DNA from: Steinernema hermaphroditum
Taxonomy: Eukaryota; Nematoda; Chromadorea; Rhabditida; Steinernematidae
Direction: 5' to 3'
Length of the DNA stretch: 64,000 nt
Assembly (NCBI GenBank): GCA_030435675.1
Contig: CM059625.1
Span: 17,174,001 to 17,238,000 of the forward strand
The notes beneath the pieces are model-generated. The model was given only the letters and a program-made list of their open reading frames with translations, did no database searches and was not told the origin of the DNA. Numbering within the stretch: position 1 is the first letter of the stretch; each line of letters opens with the position of its first letter. Positions 1-12,600 of the stretch are shown one piece after another. The translations under genes and the position numbers were made by a program.

Positions 1-984
1 CGCTTACGTTTCATTTCTACAAACTCACTGCTACGACGGTTTCCCGAAAATCAAATATCACTTCATGAGTCGGTGAGCGGTCGCCGTCATGAATAGTATT
101 GATCATTAAGATCCGTTTCTAGGAATGATCGCTCAGCGTCTTTATGCAAGCAGACAGCCGGAAAATTTCGGTTTTTCACATCTGGTTTTCGATAGAAAGG
201 GGTGACGGTAGAAATAGTGGGGGTCAGCGAAGAAAAAGCCTACAAAACGTAAAAAATTACACACACAAAAAAAGAAGAAAATAACAGTATTAGTGAAAAA
301 GAACAAATTTTTCGATCTATGCCAGCGGCGAAAGGGTTCACGTTTTCCGAAATTGGCCAACACATAGAAAGGCGCATAACGTCAAAAGATCTGAAACATA
401 AGCAGTAACCGAATAAGTGTTGGAGCACAGACCAGCTATACGACATGGCTGACGTCGAACAGCAGTGCCCTTTCAGTGTGATTCCAATGGATGTACGCTT
501 TATTGAAATTTCGATTTCATCTCCGCGTCAGTACTATGGCTACAAGCTGCTTATTTTTTACTTTTTTAATTTTTGACACCTCAAAATCACACCACACAAA
601 TGGTGGTTTATACGTCAACACAGAATAAGATTCCCAAGTATTCTACTAAGTTGATAAGATTAGAGGTTTTAAATCTACCACTGAACGATTCATGAGCAAA
701 TTTGAAGCGATAGCCAATCTTTACGACCACTTTGTTACATCTCAATCATGAAACATCACTCAGTTGTACAACCGCATTTTAGTCGCTCTCAGAGGTGACA
801 TTCTCTGTGATTACTACAAAGCCCTGCCGCTTTGTCAAAGTTAGCGAATATAAGCGTTTCCAGAAGACTATAGTATGTATGATGTGTAGCATCACATATT
901 ATAACCATCATCATCTTTATTTTCTTCGATAATTGGGTTTTAACACTGAATGTCAATAAGGTTGACCTTTGAAAATCATCTTCC
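1..984. other. 3' flank of collagen gene, no further gene seen
   Basis: I see no convincing coding exon here. The short open frames are AT-rich or shadows. The stretch next to 984 is the 3' untranslated region of the collagen gene on the minus strand. It holds a minus-strand AATAAA at 916-921, about 64 nt after the stop codon. Confidence 0.6.
916..921 (-). promoter_or_regulatory. Poly(A) signal of collagen gene
   Basis: AATAAA on the minus strand, about 64 nt downstream of the collagen stop codon. This is a typical spacing for a compact nematode 3' UTR. Confidence 0.6.
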
Positions 985-2047
985 TCATTCGGGAACCGTG
1001 TAAGTTTCAGGCTGTACGGGGCGAACACGGTACAAATGTCGAGCAGGACAAGGGCAGTACTGTCCATCGTACCCGGGAATTCCAACAGTTCCGGGCTGAA
1101 GCAAATCACCTAATACTGATACAGAAAAGTCGAACATACCTCTCCAGGTCGACCGCGTGGACCGGGAATTCCAGGACGTCCCGGCTCACCCTGGGCACCA
1201 ACAGGTCCAGGTGGTCCATCAACAGATGTGCCAGGTGTTCCAGCCGGTCCTTCAGGTCCGGCTGGTCCTCTTGGTCCAGGCAAACCTGGTGATCCAGGCA
1301 TGGCAGCAATACCGTTCCGACCAGGTTCTCCCGCTTCCCCGGGACGGCCATCTGCACCTGGAGCACCGTGATCTCCGCGTTCTCCAGGTGGTCCGGGAGG
1401 TCCAATCTTGACCACTGCTTCTCGTCCCTCTTGTCCTTGAAGTCCCTTAGGTCCGGGCATACCGGGAAGTCCAGGAGGACCGGGGGGTCCGGGCTCTCCT
1501 TGTGGGCAAGTGGTGCATTCCTTAGGGTTCTGTGCAAAGGCCAATGCCAAGCCCGACATTCCACGCTCACCAGGAGCTCCAGGTTCGCCATTCGCTAAAT
1601 TTCGCGATTGTAGTCGGAATTGTTGTGCATTGCAAAAAGAAAGAGTGATGTGTGAAGTGGAAATCCTACCTCCATCGACTCCATCGCGCCCAGGCAAGCC
1701 AGGAGGTCCAGGAGGACAATTGTTCGGCAAATTGCGGCAGGCGCACTGAGGAGCATCGAACTGTCTTTTGCTTCGAGCCAGTTCTCTCCAATTTGGAGTG
1801 GATTTTTCGACTCCCTCCATTGTCATAATCTTATTCCAAGCATCATTAGTCAAGTCCTATAACATTGCATTCTTCGAAATGTTTCCTAATCGTGACCTAC
1901 GTTGAACTTGTCCATCTCCATCATGGCGTTATCGTACATACCGGTGATATCCTGATAAATGGTGGCCATCGTGTAGGCACAGGTCACCAGCATAAACGTA
2001 CTGATGCCTACCGTAATGGCCGTTGCCACTTTTGCTATCTCCGGCAT
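985..2047 (-). CDS. Nematode cuticle collagen
   Basis: This is a secreted structural collagen of the cuticle. Four exons join in frame: 2047-1901, 1856-1670, 1594-1140 and 1095-985 (900 nt, 299 residues). The first exon encodes a hydrophobic N-terminal segment (VATAITVGISTFMLVTCAYT) followed by an amphipathic stretch, the pattern of the cuticle collagen N-terminal domain. Exon 2 carries a basic RSKR site, the usual furin-like cleavage point, and then a cysteine pair (CACRNLPNNC). Gly-X-Y blocks follow, interrupted by a two-cysteine spacer (CTTC), and the protein ends with the YCPCP-type cysteine motif. The start at 2047 lies a few bases after a good acceptor (tttcag), so the mRNA may be trans-spliced or have an upstream 5' exon. 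Length and cysteine layout are normal for the family. The specific collagen subgroup was not assigned. Confidence 0.93.
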
Positions 2048-3091
2048 AGTGCCTGAAACAGCTATGTTTGAAGAGGAAGTAGTCAAGAACAACAGAAAAA
2101 GACGGAACAGTCAACGGAGAATGAAACAAAATCGACTGAGCGGATGGATGCGCTTTTATGTTGTCTGTAGTGAAAATCCGGATTTCGACAAAGATAGCGG
2201 TACTGATGAACAGGAAAGACAAAGGCCGCGCACACAAAGGAACTGCAGCTTGACCAGACGATCAGCGACCTGGTGGTTTCTGCTGTGCGACACTATTCTC
2301 ATCGCGGTTAGCAACTGTTTCTGCCTACGAACAGGTCTTGCGCACGTCATAAACCACGTTTGCAAAGCTCGTCATCAACGTCATCAAAAAGTGTAAGCAA
2401 TAGAAAAGGCGATAAGCCCATTGGAGTGCATCTTTTTTTACGCGGTCAAGCAGTGAAATAGTAAAAAAATGCAGTAAAATAACGAAGCTGGAATATCTTC
2501 CACACCCATTGATGTTTGTGTGAACAACGTTTGGAGAAGTTTCAGGCACGAAGAATTCGTTCAGACAATTTCTTTTTTCAAAGGTTCATTACTCAAACAA
2601 AGGACAGTTCATTTATTTGAGTTGCTAAATTGTTGATACTGTTGCCGTCGTCAAGATAACTACAGCTTCTACAATGTAGTCCTGCTTGTGCAACAAACTA
2701 TACTCTATGGCGAAGGTATTCACATGATAGATTCCGCTTCGTTCATGTTACTGCACTATGGATAATACAGATGCCGTTGATAACAACATCTTAGCCCCCA
2801 TAGCACACTGATCGGTTTTCCATCGTCTGTCGAGAATGCATGTATCGATGTTATTGAAATGTTCCGTGCATCTCAATAAACATTTATTACATGTTAAACT
2901 TTCGTTCACAACCCGAGCATACACCGGAAATTACAAATGTAATGGAAAGTTGAGTAATGGCAAGAAAGAGAGATTCACTGACTACGGTAACCGGAAAGCA
3001 AAGGAAGAGAGATAAAATCGGCAAGACCAACAGAACAAGCGATATGGGGTGAGTGAGCGAAATAACTACAAAATATTATGCGCTTTGTGGT
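2048..3091. other. Intergenic between collagen 5' end and nuclear receptor 3' end
   Basis: About 1 kb upstream of the collagen start and downstream of the nuclear receptor stop; both genes are on the minus strand. It should contain the collagen promoter and the receptor 3' UTR. I see no coding exon. Open frames on both strands have no recognisable protein features. Confidence 0.5.
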
Positions 3092-6000
3092 TCACGGACT
3101 TGTGTGCACATTTGCAGTACAGCAATCTTGCGAGTTTGAGGATGAGGAATCCATGCAGTAGTTTCCATTCATTATTGGATATGAGTGGATCTGTCGAATT
3201 GGCCAGGCTAGATTTGAGGTGGATGGCTAAATTTGCAGATCAGATAGCTAAGCGAAGAAAAATGGATAGATACCTGAGGAGTAGGAAAGAATTGTGTGCT
3301 GTTCTGACGATCATCAAACATTTCCGTCAGCGTATAGGAACAAGGTGGACGTAAAAGACGAAAGTTCTGACCTTCTGGGTCGTTTTCCACTGGCGAGGTA
3401 AAGGAACATGGCAGTCGTCGTTTTTGTCCTCGTGGCTAAAACACATTTATAGTACATGACTTAGTCATCGAAGTAATCTTAAATCGAGCAACGTAGTACT
3501 TTGCACTCTGTGTATAAGTATGGAACTTACGGGATTAATATGTGAAGGATCAGTTTGAGTTTGGCTGTCCTTACAGATCTTCTCCACTACAACTGTATCG
3601 GAATCGAAGAACGGTTCGACCGGAAAGCAACCGAAAAGGCTTGTGAGAAGCGGAATGCCTCCAAGAGTGCTGAATGTTTGTGCGAACCGAAGATTTTCAC
3701 ACATTGAGTTCGCGAGGATCTGAATAGAACCAGCAACGGTTTATCGACAACGATGTGATTTACCGTAACTGTCGGTAACGACAGCAGGATGTTGCCATAT
3801 TGTGTGCTTGCAGGTTCGGACGGTCGGGATTCCTTGATGATTTGGAATAGCGTGTCTTGAACTCGGTCTCGTAGTTCGGCCACTTTCGCCATGCCTTTAT
3901 CTGAGAGGTCCTTGGCATCTGAAAGGTGGCTTGATCAAAAAGCGGTCGAATTCAAAAATGTTAATACTAGCAGGTTATACAGGGTGTTCAGAAAGTTCTG
4001 TGAAATTTCTGAGTGGTCTATTTTCGCAAGTTTTTTGGCGTCCGCGCAAATTTTCAATCTTTTATTCGCGTTTATCAACTCTATTTACCCTATGTTCACT
4101 GTTATTCATACTGGTATTCACTGTTATTCAGAAACAAAATGGTCTTGGAAAAATTGCGTTCCACCATCGTCGAGCTCCACTGTGCTGGGAAGTCAAACCC
4201 TGACATCTGCAAGGACCTCAAACTGCACCCAATGATGGTCAAGCGGGTGTTAGATCGATTTGAGGACACTGGTGGGATCAAGGACCGTCCCCGAAGCGGA
4301 AGACGGAAGACCGCCAGAACTTCAAAGGTCCGAAAACTGGTCCGACAAAAAATTAAGCGGAATCCTGAGCGTTCGATCAGAAAGCTGGCGAGGGACCATG
4401 GAATCAGCATTGGATCCATGTATAAGCTTATTACAGATGATCTACAGCTCAAGAGCTACAAAATTAGACGTGGCCAGCTTCTGACGGACCATAAAAAGAA
4501 GGAAAGGCTGGAAAAATGCAAAAAGCTGAAGGCCGAGGCACGGGGGTCTGGATTTTCGAATGTTATCTTTTCAGATGAAAAGATTTTTACAATCGAAGCG
4601 ATCCACAACAGCCAGAATCACCGCCAATTGCTCCCGAAGGGCTCTCCACGTACGAAGCGCGTGGAAAGAAGTCATTTCCCCAATTCTGTGATGGTGTGGG
4701 GCGGAATCTGCGTAAAAGGCAAAACTCCGCTGGTTTTTGTCGATAAAGGCGTGAAAATTAACTCTACTGTGTATCAAGAACAGATCCTGGCGAAGCATCT
4801 GATTCCCTGGGCCCAAAAACACTTTCCAAACCATGATTGGGTGTTTCAGCAGGACTGGGCGCCCGCCCACGGATCGAATTCCACACTGGCCTTCTGCAAG
4901 GACCAAATCCCGCAGATGTGGGGCAAAGATATTTGGCCCTCCAACTCACCGGATCTGAATCCGATGGACTACGCAATTTGGTCCATTCTGGAGGACAAGG
5001 CCTGCCGAAGACGACACACTACCATAGACTCCCTGAAGAGAGCGCTGAAGCAAGCCTGGGAAGAAATTAGTGTGGAAACCCTTGCGTGCATCGTGGGAAA
5101 TTTCAAGAAGCGTGTTCAGGCCTGCATCAACGCCGGAGGCGGCCATTTCGAGTGATACTCATTTTGATTATGTTCAATTTTGCGTGATGAATAAGGTAGT
5201 CTTGTTTGTTTTCCGAAATTATTGTGTTTTCTATTGAAAAAATCGTTCTTTTCATTTCACAGAACTTTCTGAACACCCTGTATACACAGAACGGCATACA
5301 AATTACCCCACGTAAGGTAGCTAACAAATGTGGCGACGAAAAACTCACGCGGATTCAGTACAATTATAGCCGAAATACAGACGACTTCTTCCTCCTTCAA
5401 GCGTATCCTTCGGAAAGGGCCGACCAGTTCGTTCAGCGCTCTGTCGACCAAACCGTTCCCAAGATGACTAAATTCCAAAAATAGCGTCGATTGGTCGATG
5501 AGCCACAACTTACTACGTGTCGCTGTAAGCCTTCGAAATGTCACGCGGCACGTAGGCAAAATTGCACAAACAAAGAACATCGTTGTTCTCTGTGACCGCA
5601 GCTGTTTTGGCGGAACATTTGAAGACCATAAGTGGTGCGAATGCGTTTTTTACCAGACTTATCTGTAGTATGACATTATGACTGGTGTGAAATAACAAAA
5701 AAGTTCCTACCCGATCCTCGATGGTGATACCGTTCATCATCTCCGACAAAAACTCCACCCAGTCGATGGCAGCAATGAGGCGTCTGTAGGCGATCACAGA
5801 AAGTTCGTGATTCTTGGCCATACGATACGGCTCATATCGCATTTCTGTTCGCTTTCCTTTCAGTTTCACAGGATCTTCCATGATTTCCCGAAGATTGTTT
5901 ACATGCAGAGGATATATGGTTGATGCGTCTTTCGTTGTATCCCCCTTGCTAATCTGCAATGTCCAGTATCTTTGAAATTTTTATCTTGTCACCGTTTACC

Positions 6001-6678
6001 TTTGCATCAATATTCAGCAAGGTCATCAGCATGGTCCTCATTTCGACGGGTAGCCGCCGCGTCCAATCATCGTTTCCCATCGCGATGCGGTCGGTTTTGG
6101 TTGAACTTGAGGGCGACGAGCGTTGTCTTCGGTTGGGAGGCCGAGACGAATGCTGTTTACCCGTAAAATCGCGATCAGGCCGCACTGCGGACGGATCCAT
6201 TCCGGCGGCTAGGCACTTACTCAGTCGACATGATCGGCACGAGTTTCGGGCGACTTTAGCGAAACGTCCTTTTTTAAATGAATTTTAACGTTGACTCACC
6301 TTTGTCGATTACGCAATTATTGCCATTTTGGCACTCATACTGATCGGCTCGTTTTAAGGCGCGGCGAAAAAACCCTAAAATTTGCACTAAACGTCTGAAG
6401 AGGTGGGCCGCTACCTTTACATCCAAAACAAGCCATAACCCCATAGTGCATTTTTGCCTGTTCGTCGCCGCAGACGACACAACGCTGAGTGGCGTCGGCA
6501 TTACCGCTACATGCTTCCGGACTCGTGTCGTGCTCCGGCGTGTGCTCCACATCGCTTTTGAGATTTATGTGCGAAGACGATGATGTGAGCATCGTGGGAG
6601 AGGAGGCGATGCTGTTTTGTGTTCCATTCGCCGGTTGCGTCTGTTCAGTGCCAGACCAGTGGGCAGTCGAGCTGCAAC
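3092..6678 (-). CDS. HNF4-like nuclear hormone receptor (5' end not located)
   Basis: This is a ligand-type transcription factor with ten exons that join in frame: 6678-6415, 6374-6300, 6253-6000, 5953-5711, 5662-5517, 5467-5349, 3918-3764, 3719-3531, 3435-3274 and 3226-3092 (at least 580 residues). The first two and a half exons encode a Cys4 DNA-binding domain: CVVCGD, MACFGCKGFFRRAL, the second finger with C-x5-C-x9-C-x2-C spacing, then CRLSKCLAAGM and AVRPDRD. The ligand-binding domain shows the signature around helices 3-5 (EDRISLVKNAFAPL), the NDVLCLCN segment, the LRDRVQDTLF helix and a final helix LLTSLFGCF. These features are closest to HNF4, the family expanded in nematodes. A Ser/Cys-rich tail of about 110 residues follows. 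The intron between 5349 and 3918 holds a transposon in the opposite orientation. The exon before 6678 was not found; it may lie in the 11 kb upstream. Confidence 0.92.
3978..4006 (+). repeat. Left terminal inverted repeat of the maT-like element
   Basis: Begins TACAGGGTGTTCAG and is preceded by a TA target dinucleotide at 3976-3977. It is a perfect inverted match to 5254-5282. Confidence 0.93.
4139..5155 (+). CDS. Mariner/maT-like transposase, DD37D
   Basis: A 338-residue cut-and-paste transposase with no stops or frameshifts. The N-terminal 110 residues form paired helix-turn-helix DNA-binding motifs, with a basic RPRSGRRK linker between them. The catalytic domain has the IS630/Tc1/mariner triad: D146 in FSDEKIF, D239 in QQDWAPAH and D277 in SPDLNPMDY. 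That leaves 37 residues between the last two aspartates. DD37D is the spacing of the maT group, unlike DD34D (mariner) or DD34E (Tc1). The WGGI motif is also present. The frame is open upstream to 4013, but the ATG at 4139 gives the usual family length and lies about 130 nt inside the left inverted repeat. All catalytic residues are present, so it may be active; activity itself cannot be seen from sequence. Confidence 0.95.
   Translation: MVLEKLRSTIVELHCAGKSNPDICKDLKLHPMMVKRVLDRFEDTGGIKDRPRSGRRKTARTSKVRKLVRQKIKRNPERSIRKLARDHGISIGSMYKLITDDLQLKSYKIRRGQLLTDHKKKERLEKCKKLKAEARGSGFSNVIFSDEKIFTIEAIHNSQNHRQLLPKGSPRTKRVERSHFPNSVMVWGGICVKGKTPLVFVDKGVKINSTVYQEQILAKHLIPWAQKHFPNHDWVFQQDWAPAHGSNSTLAFCKDQIPQMWGKDIWPSNSPDLNPMDYAIWSILEDKACRRRHTTIDSLKRALKQAWEEISVETLACIVGNFKKRVQACINAGGGHFE
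5254..5282 (-). repeat. Right terminal inverted repeat of the maT-like element
   Basis: Exact reverse complement of the left terminal repeat, followed by TA at 5283-5284. Homology between the two ends stops abruptly just inside the repeats. Confidence 0.93.
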
Positions 6679-9600
6679 CTATATAATTAATCAAAATGAA
6701 TCTTTCGAAAGTGCTGCGATTAATAATTAATCAATTGTTTCGGGGATGACTGTTGTCGCACTTTTTTTATTTTCAGTTAGACCACCTTTTGATCAGCTTA
6801 TCTATGATGGAAGCTGTAACTAAATAACTGAAAACGACAAGAAACAGATTTTAATTTTTTCTCATATTAATCGAGAATCCTTCAAACAGATAGCTGCAAG
6901 AACTGTAAGTATAGCCCTGTTGCCATAATAATACTAACTGCATTTCAATGTTGTTTTTCAACAACGATATAGAACCCGAGAAAGAATATAGAATAGCAAT
7001 TCAGCTATGTTTTAAAGGAGTTCGGACTCGTGGCCTTGTGTGTTTTCCGGATAATCATGAGCTCTTAAACAAGTTCTTACTCTGTTTATTATACGGGCTG
7101 AAGTCTTGAATCTTTAAGAGATACAAAACAGGAACGATTCAACTCAAAGTGTAATAATATAGCATGCAATAAATATTTTTCCACGTCTCCTTTTCTATGT
7201 CGCACAGGTTCGAAACGCGCTTTTGCTATTCGAATATTTTGATTCAACAAGATATTCGCTACGTGCGATGATCCAAATTTTTGCGCTCCTTTCATTTTTT
7301 CACCCAAGGCGGTTACGTCTCTCTATCTCTATTTCATAGGATAGCCCGTCAGCATAACGGGTTTCACGAAAAGTGTGCCTAATGCACCCACCGTTTCAAA
7401 CGTACTTCATCATTCGACCCGCAAAAAACGTTCTTGATCGTCACGTTTTCCACAGCCCATAAGGAACTTCTTCATTGTATCGCATTCACACAATTTTCGC
7501 AAAGGCAGAACTTTCAAGGTCGCATCTTTTAAAGAACGTCTCACTCCGAACCACCACACTGAGCGCAACATTTTACCGCGATTCTATGACCTTCTTTTAC
7601 ATAATTTCGTAATGTGTGCACGGACATATTAAAGTAGAAAATACGATAACCTACCATTAACGCATTCCATAAGCACAATTCCGCGATGGCGGCAGTCGAT
7701 GCTTCTGAAAGCGGAATCAGCTGATTGTTTACAAGTGTCGGAGAATACGACACGTATGACATGCTCGTACATAATACGCTTAAAGTATTGACTGGCCTAT
7801 TGAGTTGTATACAAAACGACTGCGCTTCAGCGTGTAGGTGTGCTCGCGGGAAAAGAGGGGAGGGAGCTGGAGAGCGAGAGCTGGAGCGTTTTGTGGGTGA
7901 GAGTGGGTCGGCTGCTGTGTCGCGAGATCGACAACGACTGCAAGAGCAGCGACAGGATAGTCGCACAGTTCCAAAGCATTGATCGTTTAAGTCAAATTAC
8001 ATGTAGTCGGTACAGGAAGCAGCAGCTGATGTCGAAATCAATATTTATGAGTAAATAATCACAATCGGAGCGCACGCGCTTATCGCATACTAACCTCAGA
8101 CCGTAACGGGAAGAGTACGGTCAAAGTGTAAAACAGAAAATGAAAAACAGTTCCTTCTTGCTCTCTGCTAGACACTAACACTATTGCTATCTTTTGATTT
8201 GATCGTCGCAGCAGCATTGCAGGATTCTGATGATGATTTGCGCGTTTGCCGGACGCACATATGAATTCACGAAGACTTCAACATATGCGCCATGTCGGCG
8301 GAGACGGGAATTAATAACGAGACAGAAAAAAACGAGAATACCAGTTGAGCGACGATGCATCAAGGATCACTGGGCGCGCGCTCTACGCAAATAGAACGCA
8401 TAGGTGCATGACAGGAGGGCGTCAGCGATAACAGAACCCAATAAACTTTAATTCCTGTACGTGTGCCAAAAATGGAACGCGCTGGTTTATCAGTCGCAGC
8501 AAAAGTGACCGGTTAAGGGCGAGCTGGACGCTTTTTCGTCACTGTCAAGAAGAAATGGGGTTCAACAGTCAACTCCAGTCAGTCCCTTTCACCCCGAAAC
8601 GTCGCCTATCCCGTTTCGCCTTAGCAACGATCCACCCACCGGTATCGATCAGTTATTTTCCGGTTTAGACGGTTTCGTTATCGCGGAAATCGGTTTATAA
8701 ATCGGTCCTATGAAACAATACATTGAAGTGCAGTAGGCACTGAATCTGAAATACAGGCACCTTTCGGAAGGCGCAACAATCTAGTCGATGTGTTGACATT
8801 TTCCAATGACAACAACTACCTTTTCTTCATGTGCGCCTCCGGAGCGCAGACACGAAGACCGAAGCGAGCGCGCAACCGACCCTAAGCAGTCACGGGCACG
8901 ACATGGTGTCTCTCGCACGTGATATTTCAACTGTTCCGCACGAGCCAAAGTTCAAAGAGGAACGCAATCACTTTTCACTTTCCTTCGCCTGACCTGCTGT
9001 AATCGGTTAACGTTGTTTACCAGCGCAGTGAATATTTTAGAAGCTACAGTATAAGTAGATCTGACTACTCATTTCATAGAGAGCAATTATTATTTCGCAA
9101 TTTACTCGCTCAAGGTCACGCACAATCACTGTTTAAAGCAAAAATCATCGATCTTTACACGAATTCCGTTAGGTAGGCGATTTCCGATTCCTGGTGTGAA
9201 CTCGTTTCCACATGATTGAGCTGAATAGAACGTGCTGATATCGAGCAGTTCAACACCTCCCCTCACCGTAACAATCCCAAGATGCACCGAGATCAGCTGA
9301 GACGAGCGATAAATCACTTGGGTATAAATATGTGTGCGGAAGGCGCAAAGAGAAAATTTTTTTGGGTTCCGCGTAACGCAATGGCGATGTAAAAGAAAAA
9401 ATTAAGGATAACTGTTGATAATTATTGTGGCATCTTTCGTGGAGATTGCGGAATATGCCAGAAAATCTGTGAACCCTTTTGCAGATGTCGAAATAGTAAA
9501 CGAGGTCTTAGGAAGAAACGCATATGGAACAAATCCTCTATGTCACGAAATGACAAGCATTTCGCCTTTTCAGTTAGATTCGAACAACTGTGTAAATTCT

Positions 9601-12600
9601 TCTTAAAACGCCCAATAACGATATGCAAATAATACTGATACGAATAACTCCATTTCCTCACAAAGTTAGGAATTTCGGAATATATTGTACGACAAACTAC
9701 AGTACATATACCAGTCACATGTCTGATTCCACATCCCCAAATAGTGCGCCAAAATCGGCTTACAAATGCTCGAATACTGTATCTTTGAAAAGCAGTAAGG
9801 ATCACGCACTGAATAATGAAAGCTGACATCACTTCTGATGTTCGATATGCATCATTGAACTATTAGCGTAGGCACTCATTTCCGTCATTTCCCGCAGCAA
9901 AGCGATTTTCGATCTCCTCTCATTTCCTTGATTGCCGTGAATACATTATTGACACAGCATATAAGATGTCGTGCATAAGCCCGCACACTCGAGGCTGCTT
10001 ATAGGTGTGGAATGTGCCCAAATCCCGCTCCCTTTTTCTGATTGTGGACGACGTAAAGAATGTTGGTTATTCAAATCGGATTGCCATGGCAGACAACTGA
10101 ATGGAGTTACTAGTGAATGTTGTTTGATTTTTGGATCTGACGAGGATCGGTCGGGCGTAATATCCGATTCACAGGTCGTAGAACCTGCGACCAAGATCTT
10201 ATAAAAGCACAAATCGTTGATCGTATCTACCTGAAGAAAAGCGATTTACGATATACGATTGCCCACAACCAACGAACTATATGATTGAGTAGCGATGATG
10301 TCAAATTGTAGATAACTTGAGGTGAAATATCACTTAGTCGAGCAAGCAGTGCAGTTCGAAGATCACCAACTTACTCAGTATGTGTCCGATTAGCATACAC
10401 ATAACCCTAGATCTTCCCCGTATGTTAGCCAAGAACTGAGACCTTGCCTCCAATCGGCTGACATTATCTCTGGGTCCCCTGTTTTTTATGTACTCACAAA
10501 TGACGTATTGTAGAAAAACAAATAAATACGAAGGTTCCTGCTTAGTAAATATGAAATCATCACCATGCTTTCACAATAGGTTTGCCTTCAATTGCGCTCA
10601 AGAACGAGCGCTCAAAACGAGCAAGAGCTTGCAAATGTGCCCAGGTTTCTAGACGCGTAGCGCAGAATTGGAGCGATATTCAGCACAAGCATGGTTTTCA
10701 TTTTTATAAATTTCATATTTTCACAGGAATGTTCGAAGTTGATTCACTAACCCCTCTTAGTATGACCTTTTGGTAGTATGACCTTTCCAGTTCCCTATTT
10801 TTTTTCTATGCCCTATGAAATAAGCCTCTGATTTCTCTTCGTTCACACGACAGAATTCATTGAATTAGAAGCCATTCATAAAGGACAGCTACCCTCAAAT
10901 TAAGCATTATTATTTACAAAATTACTTGTAAATATGGCTGTACCGCTAGGTTTTCGTTTTTAATGTACTCTGGACATTTATAGCGAGAATGAGGAAACAC
11001 TGCGTCCAACCATGCTCTTCAGTCTTTTGTCGTTTGTTCTGATTCTGATTGACATAACAGAGTTTTCACGTGTCCCAGCGTTAATCAATCATGAACATCA
11101 AGCAAATGATAACTTCCAAAAGAGCAATGAGCAAAAAGTAAAGTCATTAACTTCATTTATTAAATCTTCTCCTTACAACCTGTATATTTTGCGTCACTAA
11201 AGAAATGTTCATAACATCGCATTTAAAAAGGGCAGACAAACGCACTTGACACGTATTCACAAACGGTCCCCTGTGAGATCGTTGGCATTTTTTATGAGCT
11301 TGTTATTTTCGTTGTTGTTATTCCGAGGTTTTCTTTATTTCTGAAGGCGTTCCAAAGATACCGGTGATTGCTCCATTACTATTGCCCCCAGTCTCAAATG
11401 TGTTCCATTGTAGTGTGAATAAGCTGAGAGTGACTTTTTGCGCCTTCAAAAAATGTTAGATCTGTAAAATTCTCTAAAGTAAAGATCTCTCCATACGAAC
11501 AATGAAATTCACTGTTCGTGTTAATGCGAACCTACAATATTTGCCTTCACTTATTATTTTGGCGTATCTTTTCAATCATGCTCTGCTCACACTAGCCAAT
11601 TGATTTGCTTCAAATCTATGAGGACATCGCCTTTCAGCACTCTTTACAAATCGTAAATTCATATTTATCCGCCATTTTAACGAAGTGCGTCCACCCACAT
11701 ACTGTCTGGTATTTTTAAAGACCGATACCAGTCGTTGATGTCCATTCAAATAGGGCACGTAAGAAGAGGTGGCGGTGGTCGTTTTGAATCAGATGTCTAA
11801 TGATCAATGAATCTTACTGAACAGAGAACATTTTCCATCACTGCTTCCTCCCTGAAAGCTTTATGTTCTCAACGAACGTCAATGGAATTTGCACATCCTC
11901 TTAATTGAATTCGTTGTCGCCAATAATGCGATGATGTTTTTTTTTTCATCGGGACATGACGATATGTCGGTTCAATGTGCTTAATGTATTACGAATTATG
12001 GCGATATAAAAATTTGAAAAAAAAAAATAAAAATTGACGTAAAAAACATGGATGCCCTTTTATTTGCTTCCTTTGTAGCAGTGAAACTCGCATTTCCATC
12101 AATCAGGCTTCACCAACCGAGTGATTTCGCTTACCGCACATTGAAGTCTTCTACTTCAATCATTATTTAATGACCAAAACCACACTATGAGCTATGCTGG
12201 CCGCAATGCATTTACAATTTACTAAGTTTGTTTTGTGAGGACCCCGTATGTATATGAATTACCGCATTTTGCAGGTGCAGCCCATGAAGTTAGGCGAAAG
12301 CGATGTGTTTGAGGTCATTTGAGGTCAACGTTCATGATCGCATATCATAATTGCATTTCTGCTTAATTTGCCAGTTATGACGAAAGCACTCACTGATACT
12401 CTTCAAAAATCAAAAAACGAAAACTATAATGACGTTGCGCACGCTGTATTCCTTTTCGAGTCGGCTCCGTTCCACACGGGTCAAGTTTGGCAGATCACAT
12501 CAGCGACTGTACCACATGTCATGCATGTGCGACAGAAAAACATGTTTTTCGTCAAAGGACGAAGGTGAAATCGGTCGATCGATTTCCTGATTATCGCGCG

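Larger units (their letters stand above)
3978..5282 (+). mobile_element. Mariner/maT-type (DD37D) DNA transposon, structurally intact
   Basis: About 1.3 kb element bounded by inverted repeats and a TA on each side. The left end (3978-4006) and the right end (5254-5282) match perfectly over the whole repeat, and the flanking TA gives a 31-nt palindromic match. It contains one uninterrupted transposase gene. It sits in an intron of the nuclear receptor gene, in the opposite orientation. Removing the element and one TA leaves an intron of about 120 nt. Perfect ends plus an open reading frame suggest a recent insertion. Confidence 0.95.

Noticed and set aside
1110..1591. Long Leu/Asp/Val-rich ORF over the collagen gene
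   Set aside because: It is the collagen exon read in the wrong frame; the Gly-X-Y frame is the real one.
9422..9832. 136-codon minus-strand ORF in the 11 kb desert
   Set aside because: AT-rich, no domain, no splice or poly(A) support.
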